Assembly (NCBI GenBank): GCA_016284295.1
Contig: JAEEOP010000024.1
Span: forward strand, 1-49,186
Reading direction: 5' to 3'
Source of the DNA: Methanomassiliicoccaceae archaeon
GTDB taxonomy: Archaea > Thermoplasmatota > Thermoplasmata > Methanomassiliicoccales > Methanomethylophilaceae
Length of the DNA: 49,186 bases
Made by a program: the position numbers and the translations under genes. The notes under the pieces were generated by a model, which was not told the origin of the DNA, searched no databases, and worked only from the letters and a program-made list of their open reading frames with translations. Positions 25,614-34,204 of the stretch are shown piece by piece (within the stretch, counting starts at the first letter, position 1; every line of letters starts with the position of its first letter).

Positions 25614-26888
25614 TCAGTGTTTCCTGTCGATGACTTCCTGTCCTCTCATGTAGGGTCTCAGGACCTCGGGGATGGTGATGGTACCATCCTTGTTCTGGTA
25701 GTTCTCCATGATCGCGACGATCGTCCTGGGGAGCGCCAGACCGGATCCGTTCAGGGTGTGCACGAACTCGCTCTTCATGTGGGGTTCGGGCCTGTACTTG
25801 ATCCTGGCCCTCCTGGCCTGGAAGTCCGTGAAGTTGGAGCAGGACGATGCCTCGAGCCATGCGTCCTTTCCTGGAGCGTAGAGCTCCAGGTCGTAGCACT
25901 TGGAGCATGAGAAGCTCATGTCCCCGGTGCATAGGAGCAGGACCCTGTAGGGCAGCTGGAGGCCGTTGATGAGGTCCTCCGCGTTCTTCCTCAGCTCCTC
26001 GAGCCTCTCATATGATTTGCTGGGCTCTACGAAGTTGACCATCTCGGTCTTCCTGAACTCGTGGACACGGATGATTCCCTTCGTGTCCGCGTGCTTTCCG
26101 ACCTCGCGCCTGTAGGATGTCAGGTTCGCGGTGTAGTAGATCGGGAGCTGTGATCTGTCGAGGATCTCGTCCTGGAGCAGGTTGGTGATGGGGACCTCCG
26201 CCGTGGGGTTGAGGTACATGTCGTCCCTCTGGAGGTAGTACATGTCGTCCTTCAGGTTGGGGTACTGACCGGTTCCGATGACTGCCGCCTTGTTGATCAC
26301 TGCAGGAACGACGAGCTCGGTGTAGCCCTGGTCCTTGTGGACGTCGAGGAAGTAGTTGATCAGGGCGCGCTCGAGCCTTGCTCCGTCGCCCTTCATGACG
26401 TAGAATCCGCTTCCGGCGACCTTCGTTCCCCTGTCGAAATCGATGATGTCCAGGTCCTCAGCGAGCTCCCAGTGCTCCTTGGGCTTGAAGTCGAACTTCC
26501 TCTTCTCCCCAGCCTCGTAGACCACTACGTTCTCGGTGTCGTCCTTTCCGATGGGGACGGACTCGTGGGGGATGTTGGGGATGTTCAGGACGCAGTCCTG
26601 CCTGATCTCCTCGAGCTGGGCCATCCTCTCGTCGTTGGCCTTGATCTTGTCCCCGACCTCGCGCATCTCCGCGATCTTCGCGTCCTTCTCGGCGCCCTTG
26701 GCCATCTTGGAGATCTCGAGGGAGACCTCGTTCCTGATCTTCCTGAGGCCGTTGTTCTCATCGGTGAGCGCCCTCCATTCGGAGTCTGCCTCGAGGAATC
26801 TGTCCAGAATCGATTCGTCCCTGTTCCTGTTCCTGATCATCGTCCTGATCATGTCAGGGTTCGATCTGATCACGTTGACATCTAGCAT
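25614..26888 (-). CDS. serS: Seryl-tRNA synthetase (bacterial/standard type)
   Basis: The 424-residue class II enzyme charges tRNA-Ser. It has the N-terminal coiled-coil arm (about 30-100; RKIRNEVSLEISKMAKGAEKDAKI...) that reads the long variable arm. The motif 2 region is VHEFRKTEMVNFVEPSKSYE and motif 3 is GSGLALPRTIVAIMENY (about 388-404). This is the common SerRS, not the rare methanogen type with a zinc ion and no coiled-coil arm. The N-terminus MLDVNVIRSNPDMIR is canonical. It lies just downstream of the YhbY/RNase P pair on the same strand with a 9-nt gap, so it is probably in one operon. Confidence 0.95.
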   Translation of the reverse strand: MLDVNVIRSNPDMIRTMIRNRNRDESILDRFLEADSEWRALTDENNGLRKIRNEVSLEISKMAKGAEKDAKIAEMREVGDKIKANDERMAQLEEIRQDCVLNIPNIPHESVPIGKDDTENVVVYEAGEKRKFDFKPKEHWELAEDLDIIDFDRGTKVAGSGFYVMKGDGARLERALINYFLDVHKDQGYTELVVPAVINKAAVIGTGQYPNLKDDMYYLQRDDMYLNPTAEVPITNLLQDEILDRSQLPIYYTANLTSYRREVGKHADTKGIIRVHEFRKTEMVNFVEPSKSYERLEELRKNAEDLINGLQLPYRVLLLCTGDMSFSCSKCYDLELYAPGKDAWLEASSCSNFTDFQARRARIKYRPEPHMKSEFVHTLNGSGLALPRTIVAIMENYQNKDGTITIPEVLRPYMRGQEVIDRKH

Positions 26889-26897
26889 TTCATTACC

Positions 26898-27191
26898 TCA
26901 GAATTTCTTTTGGGAGAGGGAGGTCCACGTCCTCTTGTCGGTGACTATCATGACGCCTCCGCGGACATCCACGATCACAGCACCGGTGGCCTCCTCGATG
27001 GCTGCCGCCGTCTCCTTGGCGCCGTCCTCCGAATTGGACAGCACCTTGATCTTGATCAGACGGTTCTTCTTCAGCTGAGCGGTGATCTCATCGAAGATGC
27101 CCTGATCCAGCCCGTCCTTGCCGATGTGGACGGTAGGGCTGAGTTCGTTCGCACGCCTGATGAGTTCCTTCCTGGCATCCTTTTCCGTCAT
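26898..27191 (-). CDS. YhbY/CRM-domain RNA-binding protein
   Basis: The 97-residue protein is a stand-alone CRM (CRS1-YhbY) domain: ELIRRANELSPTVHIGKDGL at the N-terminus and KIKVLSNSEDGAKETAAAIE in the middle. These proteins bind structured RNA, and bacterial YhbY associates with pre-50S ribosomes. The ATG at 27191 overlaps the stop of the RNase P gene (ATGA), which fixes both the start and the operon. An upstream in-frame extension (to 27254) would run through the RNase P gene and is unlikely. Confidence 0.88.
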   Translation of the reverse strand: MTEKDARKELIRRANELSPTVHIGKDGLDQGIFDEITAQLKKNRLIKIKVLSNSEDGAKETAAAIEEATGAVIVDVRGGVMIVTDKRTWTSLSQKKF

Positions 27192-27505
27192 GTTCTCTGC
27201 TCCCTTATGTACGGTATGCGCCGCACTTCGCCGCACGCATCGCATCTCATGCATACCTTGTGGTTGGACAGGCGCACGGTGCAGTTGACCCCCGGCATCA
27301 TCGGGATGTGGCAGTTCTTGCAGTACTTCCTGTCCTTCGGTATCTTGACGCGCGTCTTGCCGCTCACGGCCCTGGCGATATCGACATACCTCCTGGCCCT
27401 GTCCTCTCTGCCGATCCTTACGGCCTCCTCGGACATGGTCAGCAGCCTGTCGATGCGCTCCGCTCCGATCTCATGGATTGTAGCGTTCGGTGGGCGGCGT
27501 GACAT
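27188..27505 (-). CDS. rnp4: RNase P protein component 4 (Rpp21/Rnp4)
   Basis: The 105-residue zinc-ribbon subunit of archaeal RNase P helps trim tRNA 5' leaders. The family core is visible: a helical N-terminus (IDRLLTMSEEAVRIGREDRA, RYVDIARAV), then KYCKNCHIPMMPGVNCTVR and CMRCDACGEVRRIP, giving two C-x2-C zinc pairs. The ATG at 27505 (MSRRPPN) gives the usual length; an upstream start at 27529 adds eight unlike residues. It forms an operon with the YhbY gene by a 4-nt overlap. Confidence 0.9.
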   Translation of the reverse strand: MSRRPPNATIHEIGAERIDRLLTMSEEAVRIGREDRARRYVDIARAVSGKTRVKIPKDRKYCKNCHIPMMPGVNCTVRLSNHKVCMRCDACGEVRRIPYIREQRT

Positions 27506-27567
27506 GTGTGCACCTGCCCATTCCCACATCCGCAGTCCTATAATAATGATTGCACGCGTGTGTGCAT

Positions 27568-28569
27568 TCAGATGACCGGGAGCAGCGACTGGAGGAATTC
27601 GGAGATCTCCTTCTCCTCCCCCTCGAACTCCTTGCCGGAATCCACGTAGCTCTCGAAGAGGAACTGCGCATAATCATGGAAGGCTATGATGCACTCGTCC
27701 CAGGACGGCTTGGTGACGTTCATGCCGATGATGTCGTTCCTGAGGGACCAGGCGTCCTTCTCCTCGTCGTAGCTGGGTATGGCGATGAGAGGGTTCAGGA
27801 GGCTCCTGTCGCCGTTGGATGTGATGATCCTGTAGAATTTGACCTCGGGGAGCGTGTAGCATCCTTTGACGCGCTCGATGCTCACGATGTGGCCCTCGTC
27901 GTTCCTTCTGACCTCTCCCATGACGATGACGGGCCCGGCCTTGGCGAAAGAGGGTATGTCGGATGCTGCTATGTTCTTGGCGAAGCTCAGCGCCACGAGG
28001 TACTGGTCGTTGGTGAAGTTCCAGTGGTTCTTCTTGACGCTGTCCTTGACGACTACGCCTATTGCCGCCGAGACCCAGTCGCTGTTGTACGTGTACCTGA
28101 GGATCTTCTCCTTGTCCAGGTTGTGGAACCTCTTCACATCGTCGCCGATGCCGTATTCCAGCGTGTATCCTGCCAGATGGTCGTTCAGGGCGATGAGGTC
28201 CTGGGCTATCTGGCACCTGGATTCGTCGTCCTCGAATTTGTCGGTCATCCAGTTGCCGACCGCTCCCTTGCCGAGGAAGTCCAGGGTCTCGCATAGTGTC
28301 GTGAGCGCGTTCTCCATCGCTTCGTCATTTCCTTCGGAAGGTCCGGAGCTCATGCCGGACGGGCCGCTGCCGCCGATGGTCAGGTCGAACTTCTTCCTGA
28401 TCCCCTCGGGTATCTCGTTCTGGAGCCTCAGGGCAATCCTCACGTCAGACGTGCCGATGTCCGTTATTATCTTCTGGACGTCGACCATGACCTGTCCTGC
28501 AACAGCTACTGGCACACCCGACCTGTCGTCGGGGTCTGAAGGGATAACCCTGAATCCGAATGAGCGCAT
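27568..28569 (-). CDS. Conserved-looking hypothetical protein
   Basis: I do not recognise this 333-residue soluble protein. It is acidic, and a flexible Gly/Ser patch (GGSGPSGMSSGPSEGN, about 65-81) separates an N-terminal region of about 65 residues from the main domain. The main domain mixes helices with strands (VSAAIGVVVKD, AGPVIVMGEVRRNDEG, VKFYRIITSNGD), suggesting a globular fold. No catalytic motif stands out. It has its own promoter, with AATTTATTATCT upstream, inside a 7+7 dyad. It lies upstream of the RNase P operon on the same strand. Confidence 0.6.
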   Translation of the reverse strand: MRSFGFRVIPSDPDDRSGVPVAVAGQVMVDVQKIITDIGTSDVRIALRLQNEIPEGIRKKFDLTIGGSGPSGMSSGPSEGNDEAMENALTTLCETLDFLGKGAVGNWMTDKFEDDESRCQIAQDLIALNDHLAGYTLEYGIGDDVKRFHNLDKEKILRYTYNSDWVSAAIGVVVKDSVKKNHWNFTNDQYLVALSFAKNIAASDIPSFAKAGPVIVMGEVRRNDEGHIVSIERVKGCYTLPEVKFYRIITSNGDRSLLNPLIAIPSYDEEKDAWSLRNDIIGMNVTKPSWDECIIAFHDYAQFLFESYVDSGKEFEGEEKEISEFLQSLLPVI

Positions 28570-28589
28570 CGATACTACATGGGGGCGAC

Positions 28590-28605
28590 AGATAATAAAT
28601 TATCT
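28590..28605 (-). promoter_or_regulatory. TATA box embedded in a 7-bp inverted repeat
   Basis: AGATAAT (28590-28596) and ATTATCT (28599-28605) form a dyad around AA. On the minus strand it contains TTTATTAT, about 25 nt before the ATG at 28569. The symmetry could bind a dimeric regulator or be a side effect of the AT-rich TATA box. Confidence 0.4.
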
Positions 28606-28732
28606 TTACCGCTTTCGGGGACCCCGTCCAGATGCCGCGGAGCGGTCGTCCGGGACGTGGATGATCGACGGAGGCTATTCTGTCAGGGGTCTTCTGTCCG
28701 TTCTTAATAAAACGCCTTAACATTGGCATAAG

Positions 28733-28795
28733 GTTTATATGGGCGTTGTTAATCGTCCGAGACAGAGTACAGGATGTCGACCTAGTCGTTATATA
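28733..28795 (+). promoter_or_regulatory. Two candidate TATA boxes for the rpl10e gene
   Basis: GTTTATAT (28733-28740) and GTTATATAC (28788-28796) lie 104 and 48 nt before the ATG at 28844. The second sits in a CGTT-ATATAC-AACG dyad. Use of the first would give a leader of about 80 nt, long for this genome and possibly regulatory. Confidence 0.45.
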
Positions 28796-28843
28796 CAACG
28801 TCTGGATACTCGAGTCCTATCACAATCACAATTGGTGGTTTCA

Positions 28844-29362
28844 ATGGTAAGAAAGCCAGCATCGATGTACAGAGAGATCAAAGGACAGGCATACACTCGC
28901 CGCGAGTACATGGGAGGAGTGCCTGCAAGCCGTGTGAGTCAGTACGAGATGGGCAACACCAGGCAGGAGTTCCCCGTCACACTGACACTGAAAGTCAAGA
29001 ACCGCGTGCAGATCAGGCACACCTCGATCGAGGCAGGCCGTATCGCTGCAAACAAGGTTCTCACCTCCCAGGCAGGAGTGGCAAACTACCACATGACTGT
29101 CAGGGCGTACCCCCACATCGTCCTCAGGGAGAACAAGCTCGCGACCGGAGCAGGAGCTGACCGTGTCTCGAGTGGAATGCGTCAGGGATTCGGAAAGGCG
29201 GTCGGAACAGCTGCAAGGCTCGAGCGCAACCAGGCAATCCTGACGGTCAGGGTCAACCCTGATAAGGTCGCAGTTGCGAAGGACGCTCTCTGGAGAGCAT
29301 CCATGAAATTCCCCTCCCCCTGCTACGTCGACGTAGAGAAGGGACAGGAATTCGTAAACTGA
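28844..29362 (+). CDS. rpl10e: 50S ribosomal protein L10e (uL16)
   Basis: The 172-residue protein of the large ribosomal subunit contacts the tRNA-binding region. The start MVRKPASMYREIKGQAYTRR is the family N-terminus, and IRHTSIEAGRIAANK and MRAYPHIVLRENK-like stretches follow. The ATG at 28844 is chosen on this N-terminus; an upstream in-frame ATG (28739) would add 35 unlike residues. The gene is followed by dph2 after 8 nt, so both are likely translated from one message. Confidence 0.96.
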   Translation: MVRKPASMYREIKGQAYTRREYMGGVPASRVSQYEMGNTRQEFPVTLTLKVKNRVQIRHTSIEAGRIAANKVLTSQAGVANYHMTVRAYPHIVLRENKLATGAGADRVSSGMRQGFGKAVGTAARLERNQAILTVRVNPDKVAVAKDALWRASMKFPSPCYVDVEKGQEFVN

Positions 29363-29370
29363 TTTCCAAG

Positions 29371-30354
29371 ATGTTCGATTTCCAACTGGATCGCATCGTT
29401 GCTTGGATTCGCGACGGAGGGTACTCCTCCGTCGCCCTCCAATTGCCCGAGGGTCTCAAGATCAGGGCAACGGAGATTTCTGATTTTATCATCGATTCCA
29501 CAGGTGTCGATATCCTTGTCGTAGGATACCCGTGCTACGGTGCTTGCGACCTTTATGACTACAAGGGGAAGACGGATGCTCTCGTCCATTTCGGGCATTC
29601 CCGCATACCTTCCCAAGGGGATGATCCGAACGTCCTGTACATCGAGTCGCGCTCGGATGCAACTATGGATGCTTCCGTCATGGATGTCCTCGGGGACCTT
29701 CCCCAGAGGATCGGACTTCTGGCCACAATTCAGTACATCGATCTGATCCCTGCCATGAGATCCATCCTCGAATCGACCGGAAGGACGGCCCTCGTTGGCG
29801 AAGGCGACAGGAGGATAGCGTATCCCGGGCAGGTCCTGGGATGCAACTGCAGTTCGGCAGAATCCGTGATAGACGATGTGGATGCGTTCCTGTTCCTTGG
29901 CGAGGGGGACTTCCACCCGCTTGCAGCTGCATTCGGTGTGAAGAAGGACGTCATCGTCCTCAACCCCATCACGAAGGAGGTCAGGGACATGGCGGAGACA
30001 CGCGACAGGATCCTCAGGAAGAGGTTCGCTGCCACCCAATCGGCCAAGGGTGCGCAGAGCTTCCTGGTCATAGTCTGCAGCAAGGTCGGTCAGAACCGTT
30101 CGGCAGAGGCGGACGGGGTCATATCCAAGATAAGGTCCCACGGCCTCAAGGCATACAAGGCCGTCATGGAGGAGATCACTCCGATGTCTCTGATGGCCTA
30201 CCGCGTGGATGCGTATGTCAACACGGCATGCCCCCGTGTCGCCATGGATGACTCCGCGAGGTACGAGCGCCCCATGCTCACGATCCCGGAGCTGGACATC
30301 GTGCTGGGCGATTCCGAATGGGCCGATTACAGGTTCGATCAGATAAGGCCGTGA
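29371..30354 (+). CDS. dph2: Diphthamide synthase, Dph2 (radical SAM-like Fe-S enzyme)
   Basis: The 327-residue enzyme transfers the 3-amino-3-carboxypropyl group of SAM to a histidine of elongation factor 2, the first step of diphthamide synthesis. The 4Fe-4S cluster is held by three cysteines from separate domains: Cys59 in CYGACDLYD, Cys158 or Cys160 in LGCNCSSAES, and Cys287 in NTACPRVAMDD. The N-terminal ALQLPEGLK is typical. It follows rpl10e by 8 nt, a sensible grouping of translation genes. Confidence 0.93.
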   Translation: MFDFQLDRIVAWIRDGGYSSVALQLPEGLKIRATEISDFIIDSTGVDILVVGYPCYGACDLYDYKGKTDALVHFGHSRIPSQGDDPNVLYIESRSDATMDASVMDVLGDLPQRIGLLATIQYIDLIPAMRSILESTGRTALVGEGDRRIAYPGQVLGCNCSSAESVIDDVDAFLFLGEGDFHPLAAAFGVKKDVIVLNPITKEVRDMAETRDRILRKRFAATQSAKGAQSFLVIVCSKVGQNRSAEADGVISKIRSHGLKAYKAVMEEITPMSLMAYRVDAYVNTACPRVAMDDSARYERPMLTIPELDIVLGDSEWADYRFDQIRP

Positions 30355-30426
30355 TGCTGCCGTCCGAACGTGCCATCCGCAGCGTTTCTATTCTTCTTTT
30401 TATAAATGAAGTATATTGGTGGTAGT

Positions 30427-31170
30427 ATGTTCACTACAGAGGCATTGCTCGCCAGTGATTTGCCGAAGGCCCGTGTCGGAATCGGGCGCGGCACGGATGC
30501 GGGCAACGTCGAGAGGAGCGTGGAGGCGATGGCCCAGTACGACGTCGTCATCTACGATGATCCTGAGAAGCTCGCCGACGATCTCGCCGAAGGCAGGATC
30601 GATGCGGCCATCCGCGGGGACATGTCCTCGTCCGTTCTGCTGCCCATCCTCAAGAAGAAGCTTGGGATGAAGGCGCTGGAGAGGGTAGTGTTCCTCGAGC
30701 TCCTCAACGGTAAGATGATTCTCATGGCCCCGGTCGGTATCGACGAGGGCTGGACCGATGCGCAGAGGGAGGAGCTCGCCAGGAAGTGCGTCGAGACCGC
30801 CAAGAGGGTCGGACTCGGAACGAAGATCGCTGTAATGTCCGGCGGAAGGTGTGAGGATGTCGGAAGGTGCAAGGCCGTCGACAGGTCCATCGAGAGTGCC
30901 CGCAACATCGCCAGGCAGTTAAAGAGCGAGGGGTATGATGCATACCACTGCCAGATCCTCATCGAGGATGCCGTGAACCAGGCGGACATCCTGATCGCTC
31001 CGGAGGGCATCACAGGGAACATAATCTTCAGGACATTGCATTTCATCGGGGGCGCCAAGGCTCTGGGAGCGCCCGTAGTCAACTCGGACAAGGTCTTCAT
31101 AGACACGTCCAGGGTCAAAACCGACTACAGGGACTCCATCGCACTCGCCCTCAGACTCACGGAGGAATGA
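30427..31170 (+). CDS. mtxX: Methanogenesis marker protein 4 (MtxX family)
   Basis: The 247-residue protein belongs to the MtxX family, found essentially only in methanogens. It is distantly related to phosphate acetyltransferase/PlsX-like enzymes. Seen here are RVGIGRGTDAGNVERSVEAM, AAIRGDMSSS, IAVMSGGRCEDVGR and APEGITGNIIFRTLHFIGGA. The molecular function is unproven; the old name is methyltransferase subunit X. A longer start (30406) exists, but GGTGGT five bases before the ATG at 30427 and TATA-like CTTTTTATAAATG (30391-30403) support this one. It leads directly into queD-queC-queE. Confidence 0.9.
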   Translation: MFTTEALLASDLPKARVGIGRGTDAGNVERSVEAMAQYDVVIYDDPEKLADDLAEGRIDAAIRGDMSSSVLLPILKKKLGMKALERVVFLELLNGKMILMAPVGIDEGWTDAQREELARKCVETAKRVGLGTKIAVMSGGRCEDVGRCKAVDRSIESARNIARQLKSEGYDAYHCQILIEDAVNQADILIAPEGITGNIIFRTLHFIGGAKALGAPVVNSDKVFIDTSRVKTDYRDSIALALRLTEE

Positions 31171-31173
31171 GAC

Positions 31174-31647
31174 ATGATGCTAGAGATCGACGGAGGATAC
31201 GGGGGGATAAGGTTCTCCGCTTGCCATTTCATCCCCAGGCATGAGAAGTGTTCCAGGCTGCACGGCCATTCTTACATAGTCCGCCTCAGGCTCGAGGGGG
31301 ACATCGGCGCAGAGGGCATGATCATGGACTTCGTCGTCCTCAAGAGGAAGCTCAAGGAGATGATCGACGAAGTCGACCACAAGACCCTCCTCCCTACGAA
31401 GTCGGAGATCGTCCACCTGACCATCACCGACGAATCGGTGGAGGCGATCTGCGACGGCAAGAGGTACGTCTTCCCCAGGATCGACGTGACCCTTTTAGAC
31501 ATCCCCACGACCACCGCGGAGGAGATGTCCAAGATGATGGCCGAGCGCATGGTCTCGGAGCTGGATCTCCCCGACAACGTCAGGTCCTTGTCAATAGGGC
31601 TGGACGAGGAGCGCGGCCAGACCGCGTGGTACACGAAGGTGCTCTGA
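31174..31647 (+). CDS. queD: 6-carboxytetrahydropterin synthase, archaeal QueD
   Basis: The 157-residue enzyme turns dihydroneopterin triphosphate into 6-carboxytetrahydropterin on the way to preQ0. Zinc ligands are His18 (ACHFIPRH) and the HGH pair His30/His32, with Cys26 (EKCSRLHGHS) as the catalytic cysteine. DFVVLKRKLKEMIDEVDHKTLL is the family helix with the catalytic Asp-His. It starts 3 nt after mtxX stops and is followed after 1 nt by queC. The C-terminal part lacks the usual compact E...R ending, but the core is complete. Confidence 0.92.
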   Translation: MMLEIDGGYGGIRFSACHFIPRHEKCSRLHGHSYIVRLRLEGDIGAEGMIMDFVVLKRKLKEMIDEVDHKTLLPTKSEIVHLTITDESVEAICDGKRYVFPRIDVTLLDIPTTTAEEMSKMMAERMVSELDLPDNVRSLSIGLDEERGQTAWYTKVL

Positions 31648-31648
31648 C

Positions 31649-32323
31649 ATGCCCAAGGCAGTGGTCCTGCTCTCGGGAGGACTCGACTCCACAACATGCC
31701 TCGCACAGGCTATAGCCGACGGATGCGAACCCACGGCAATCAGCTTCAGGTACGGCCAGAGGCACACCAAGGAGTTGCAGTCCGCGGCCAACGTGTGCGA
31801 GTTCTACAAGGTCCCCCATGTCATCATCGACCTGAACCTGAGTTCGTTCAAGTCTGCGCTCACCAGGAAGGACATCGATGTCCCTCTGGACCGCGAGGGC
31901 GAGCTGGACCAGGAGATCCCGATCACCTACGTTCCCGCTAGGAACATCGTTTTCCTCAGCATAGCGGCAGGGCTCTGCGAATCGATAGATGCCGACAGGA
32001 TCTACATCGGCGTCAACGCCGTGGACTATTCCGGATACCCCGATTGCACGCCGGAGTTCATCCAGGCTTTCCAGCATACTCTGGAAGTAGGTACCAAGGC
32101 AGGCAAGGAAGGCCATCCTATTAAGATCGTGACTCCCATCGGCATGGATTCCAAGGCGGACATTGTCAGGAGGGGCAAGAGGCTCGGAGCCCCGCTCCAC
32201 CTGACCTGGTCATGCTACAACGGAGGGGAGAAGGCCTGCGGCCACTGCGACTCATGCAGGCTGAGGCTGGCCGGATTCGTGGAAGCCGGATACAAGGACG
32301 AGATCCCCTATGAAGATCTGTGA
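31649..32323 (+). CDS. queC: 7-cyano-7-deazaguanine (preQ0) synthase
   Basis: The 224-residue ATP-dependent enzyme makes preQ0 from 7-carboxy-7-deazaguanine and ammonia. The PP-loop is LLSGGLDSTT (7-16). The zinc site is in CYNGGEKACGHCDSCRLR near the C-terminus, with the family spacing of one distant Cys and C-x2-C-x2-C. TYVPARNIVFLSIA is also a family motif. It is the middle gene of queD-queC-queE, overlapping queE by 14 nt. In Archaea, preQ0 goes on to archaeosine at position 15 of tRNA. Confidence 0.95.
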   Translation: MPKAVVLLSGGLDSTTCLAQAIADGCEPTAISFRYGQRHTKELQSAANVCEFYKVPHVIIDLNLSSFKSALTRKDIDVPLDREGELDQEIPITYVPARNIVFLSIAAGLCESIDADRIYIGVNAVDYSGYPDCTPEFIQAFQHTLEVGTKAGKEGHPIKIVTPIGMDSKADIVRRGKRLGAPLHLTWSCYNGGEKACGHCDSCRLRLAGFVEAGYKDEIPYEDL

Positions 32324-32936
32324 GATATTCAAGTCCATACAGGGGGAAGGGCTCACCATGGGCGTCCCCACGGTGTTCGTCAGGGCAGTCGGATGCAATC
32401 TGAGATGCTCCTGGTGCGACACAATGTACTCCATGACCGGCGGTACGGACATGACCGTGCCTGAGATCATGGATGCAGTGGGCGGATGCAGGACGGTCTG
32501 CGTCACAGGCGGGGAGCCGATGCTCCAGGAGGACATCGGGGAACTGCTGGATGCGCTCATATCTGCAGGAAAGAAGGTCGTTCTGGAGACCAACGGGTCG
32601 ATAGACCTCTCCACGGTCCCGAAGGATCCGCTCATCATGATCAGTATGGACATCAAGTGCCCGTCGTCAGGCATGACCGACCACATGCTCGCATCCAATC
32701 TTTCTCTGCTGTCCAGGAAGGACCAGCTGAAGTTCATCATCAAGGATCAGGCGGATTACGATTTCGCGGTATCTTACCTGAAGGAGCATCCGGTGGACAC
32801 GAACGTCATATTCGGTCCTGTAGGCGGAACGGACAAACTTGAATGGCTAGTAGAATCGGTTCTCAGGGACGACGTCGATGCCAGGGTCCTGCCCCAGCTC
32901 CACAAGATAATATGGGGAGATAAGAAAGGGGTTTGA
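32310..32936 (+). CDS. queE: 7-carboxy-7-deazaguanine synthase (radical SAM)
   Basis: The 208-residue radical SAM enzyme contracts 6-carboxytetrahydropterin to 7-carboxy-7-deazaguanine. The cluster motif CNLRCSWCD (Cys29, Cys33, Cys36) follows SIQGEGLTMGVPTVFVRAVG. The CVTGGEPMLQED segment is the SAM-binding GGE motif. It is one of the short QueE forms. It overlaps queC, so translation is coupled. The gene closes the preQ0 cluster that begins after mtxX. Confidence 0.94.
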   Translation: MKICEIFKSIQGEGLTMGVPTVFVRAVGCNLRCSWCDTMYSMTGGTDMTVPEIMDAVGGCRTVCVTGGEPMLQEDIGELLDALISAGKKVVLETNGSIDLSTVPKDPLIMISMDIKCPSSGMTDHMLASNLSLLSRKDQLKFIIKDQADYDFAVSYLKEHPVDTNVIFGPVGGTDKLEWLVESVLRDDVDARVLPQLHKIIWGDKKGV

Positions 32937-32944
32937 AGGGACGG

Positions 32945-33289
32945 TCAGGCGGCCCTCCTGTTGGCGTGTCTCCTCACGAAGTCGAACACGCAGTTGTAGA
33001 CGGTGCCCTCCTCGTCGTACGAGACGAAGATGTTGGCCTTCCTGAGGATGTCCAGCCCGTGAGTGCCGATCCCTCCTGCGAGGACCGCGTCCGGTTCCAA
33101 GGTCGTGATCGCCTTGGCGACCGCCACGCCAGCTCCCTCCGGCGAATCGGCGAATTCGTTCTCTATGACGTGGTAGTCGTAGGTATCGGTATCCACCACG
33201 AGGATGAACGGGGCGTGTCCGAAATCATCGGACACATCGGAATCTATCGATTCCCCTTCGGCTGTGACGACCACTCTCATGTCACTCAA
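32945..33289 (-). CDS. NifX-like (dinitrogenase Fe-Mo cofactor family) protein
   Basis: The 114-residue single-domain protein is of the same family as the one at 8898-9251. It begins MRVVVTAEGESIDSDVSDDF and has the FGHAPFILVVD and LAGGIGTHGLDIL motifs. It lacks the Cys/His tail of the other copy. It overlaps the end of the Mrp gene by 8 nt, making a two-gene operon. A NifX-like domain next to Mrp/NBP35 is a common archaeal pair, thought to handle Fe-S clusters or related cofactors. Confidence 0.87.
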   Translation of the reverse strand: MSDMRVVVTAEGESIDSDVSDDFGHAPFILVVDTDTYDYHVIENEFADSPEGAGVAVAKAITTLEPDAVLAGGIGTHGLDILRKANIFVSYDEEGTVYNCVFDFVRRHANRRAA

Positions 33290-34109
33290 CTGTCTTGATG
33301 ATCTTGTCGATGATCGATTCGAAGGCCTTCGCGGATGCGGACTTCGGGTCCTTGAGGACGATGGGTGTTCCCGCGTCTCCGCTCTCGACGACGGCCGTTT
33401 CGATCGGGACCTTTCCGAGGAACTGGATGTTCAACTCCTTAGCCGCATCCTCTCCTCCGCCGGACTTGAAGATGTCCGTGACCTCTCCGCAGTGGGGGCA
33501 GACGAATCCGCTCATGTTCTCGATGATACCGATGATGGGAATGTTGGTCTGAGCCGCGAATCCGACGGACTTCCTGCTGTCGAGGAGGGCCACCTGCTGG
33601 GGGGTGGTGACGATGACCATTCCGTCGGCCTTGGGGATCAGCTGCACGATTGACAGCGCCTCGTCCCCTGTTCCGGGAGGCATGTCGATGACGAGGTAGT
33701 CGAGCTTGCCCCACCTGACATCCTCGATGAACTGCTGCACGGCGGACATCTTGACGGGTCCGCGCCACATGACGGGGACATCCTTGCTGGGGAGCAGGAA
33801 GGCCATGGACATGATCTTCAGGGAAGGCGGGACTATGATCGGGATGAGCATCTTCTCCTCGTCGGCCATCAGCTGCTCGTCCTCGATGCCGAACATCTTG
33901 GGGATGTTGGGCCCGGTGATGTCGATATCCATGAGTCCTGTGCTGTAGCCTTTCATTGCGAGGGACATGGCGAGATTGGAGGAAACGGTGCTCTTTCCGA
34001 CCCCTCCCTTTCCGCTTATGACGATGATGACATGTTTGATCTGTGAGAGGGCGTCGTGGAGCCTTGTCTCCTGTTCGATCGCTTCTCCTGTAAGAACTGG
34101 TCCGCTCAT
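33282..34109 (-). CDS. Mrp/NBP35-type P-loop ATPase, Fe-S cluster carrier
   Basis: The 275-residue protein has the deviant Walker A GKGGVGKST at 33-41, DIDITGPNIPKMFG and the VIDMPPGTGDEALS switch. Near residue 208 the CPHC motif in GFVCPHCGE bridges an Fe-S cluster in dimers. It likely carries clusters to apo-proteins in the cytoplasm. It is first in the operon with the NifX-like gene. A TATA-like CTTAAAAAGTGG lies upstream on the minus strand (about 34140-34151). Confidence 0.93.
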   Translation of the reverse strand: MSGPVLTGEAIEQETRLHDALSQIKHVIIVISGKGGVGKSTVSSNLAMSLAMKGYSTGLMDIDITGPNIPKMFGIEDEQLMADEEKMLIPIIVPPSLKIMSMAFLLPSKDVPVMWRGPVKMSAVQQFIEDVRWGKLDYLVIDMPPGTGDEALSIVQLIPKADGMVIVTTPQQVALLDSRKSVGFAAQTNIPIIGIIENMSGFVCPHCGEVTDIFKSGGGEDAAKELNIQFLGKVPIETAVVESGDAGTPIVLKDPKSASAKAFESIIDKIIKTVE

Positions 34110-34204
34110 AGTAAACCTCTGTCCATGGGATTATGTGACCACTTTTTAAGATGTTGGGTATCTATTTTGGAGCAAATCGAAGGTTTCTATCATTTCTGAC
34201 AATC

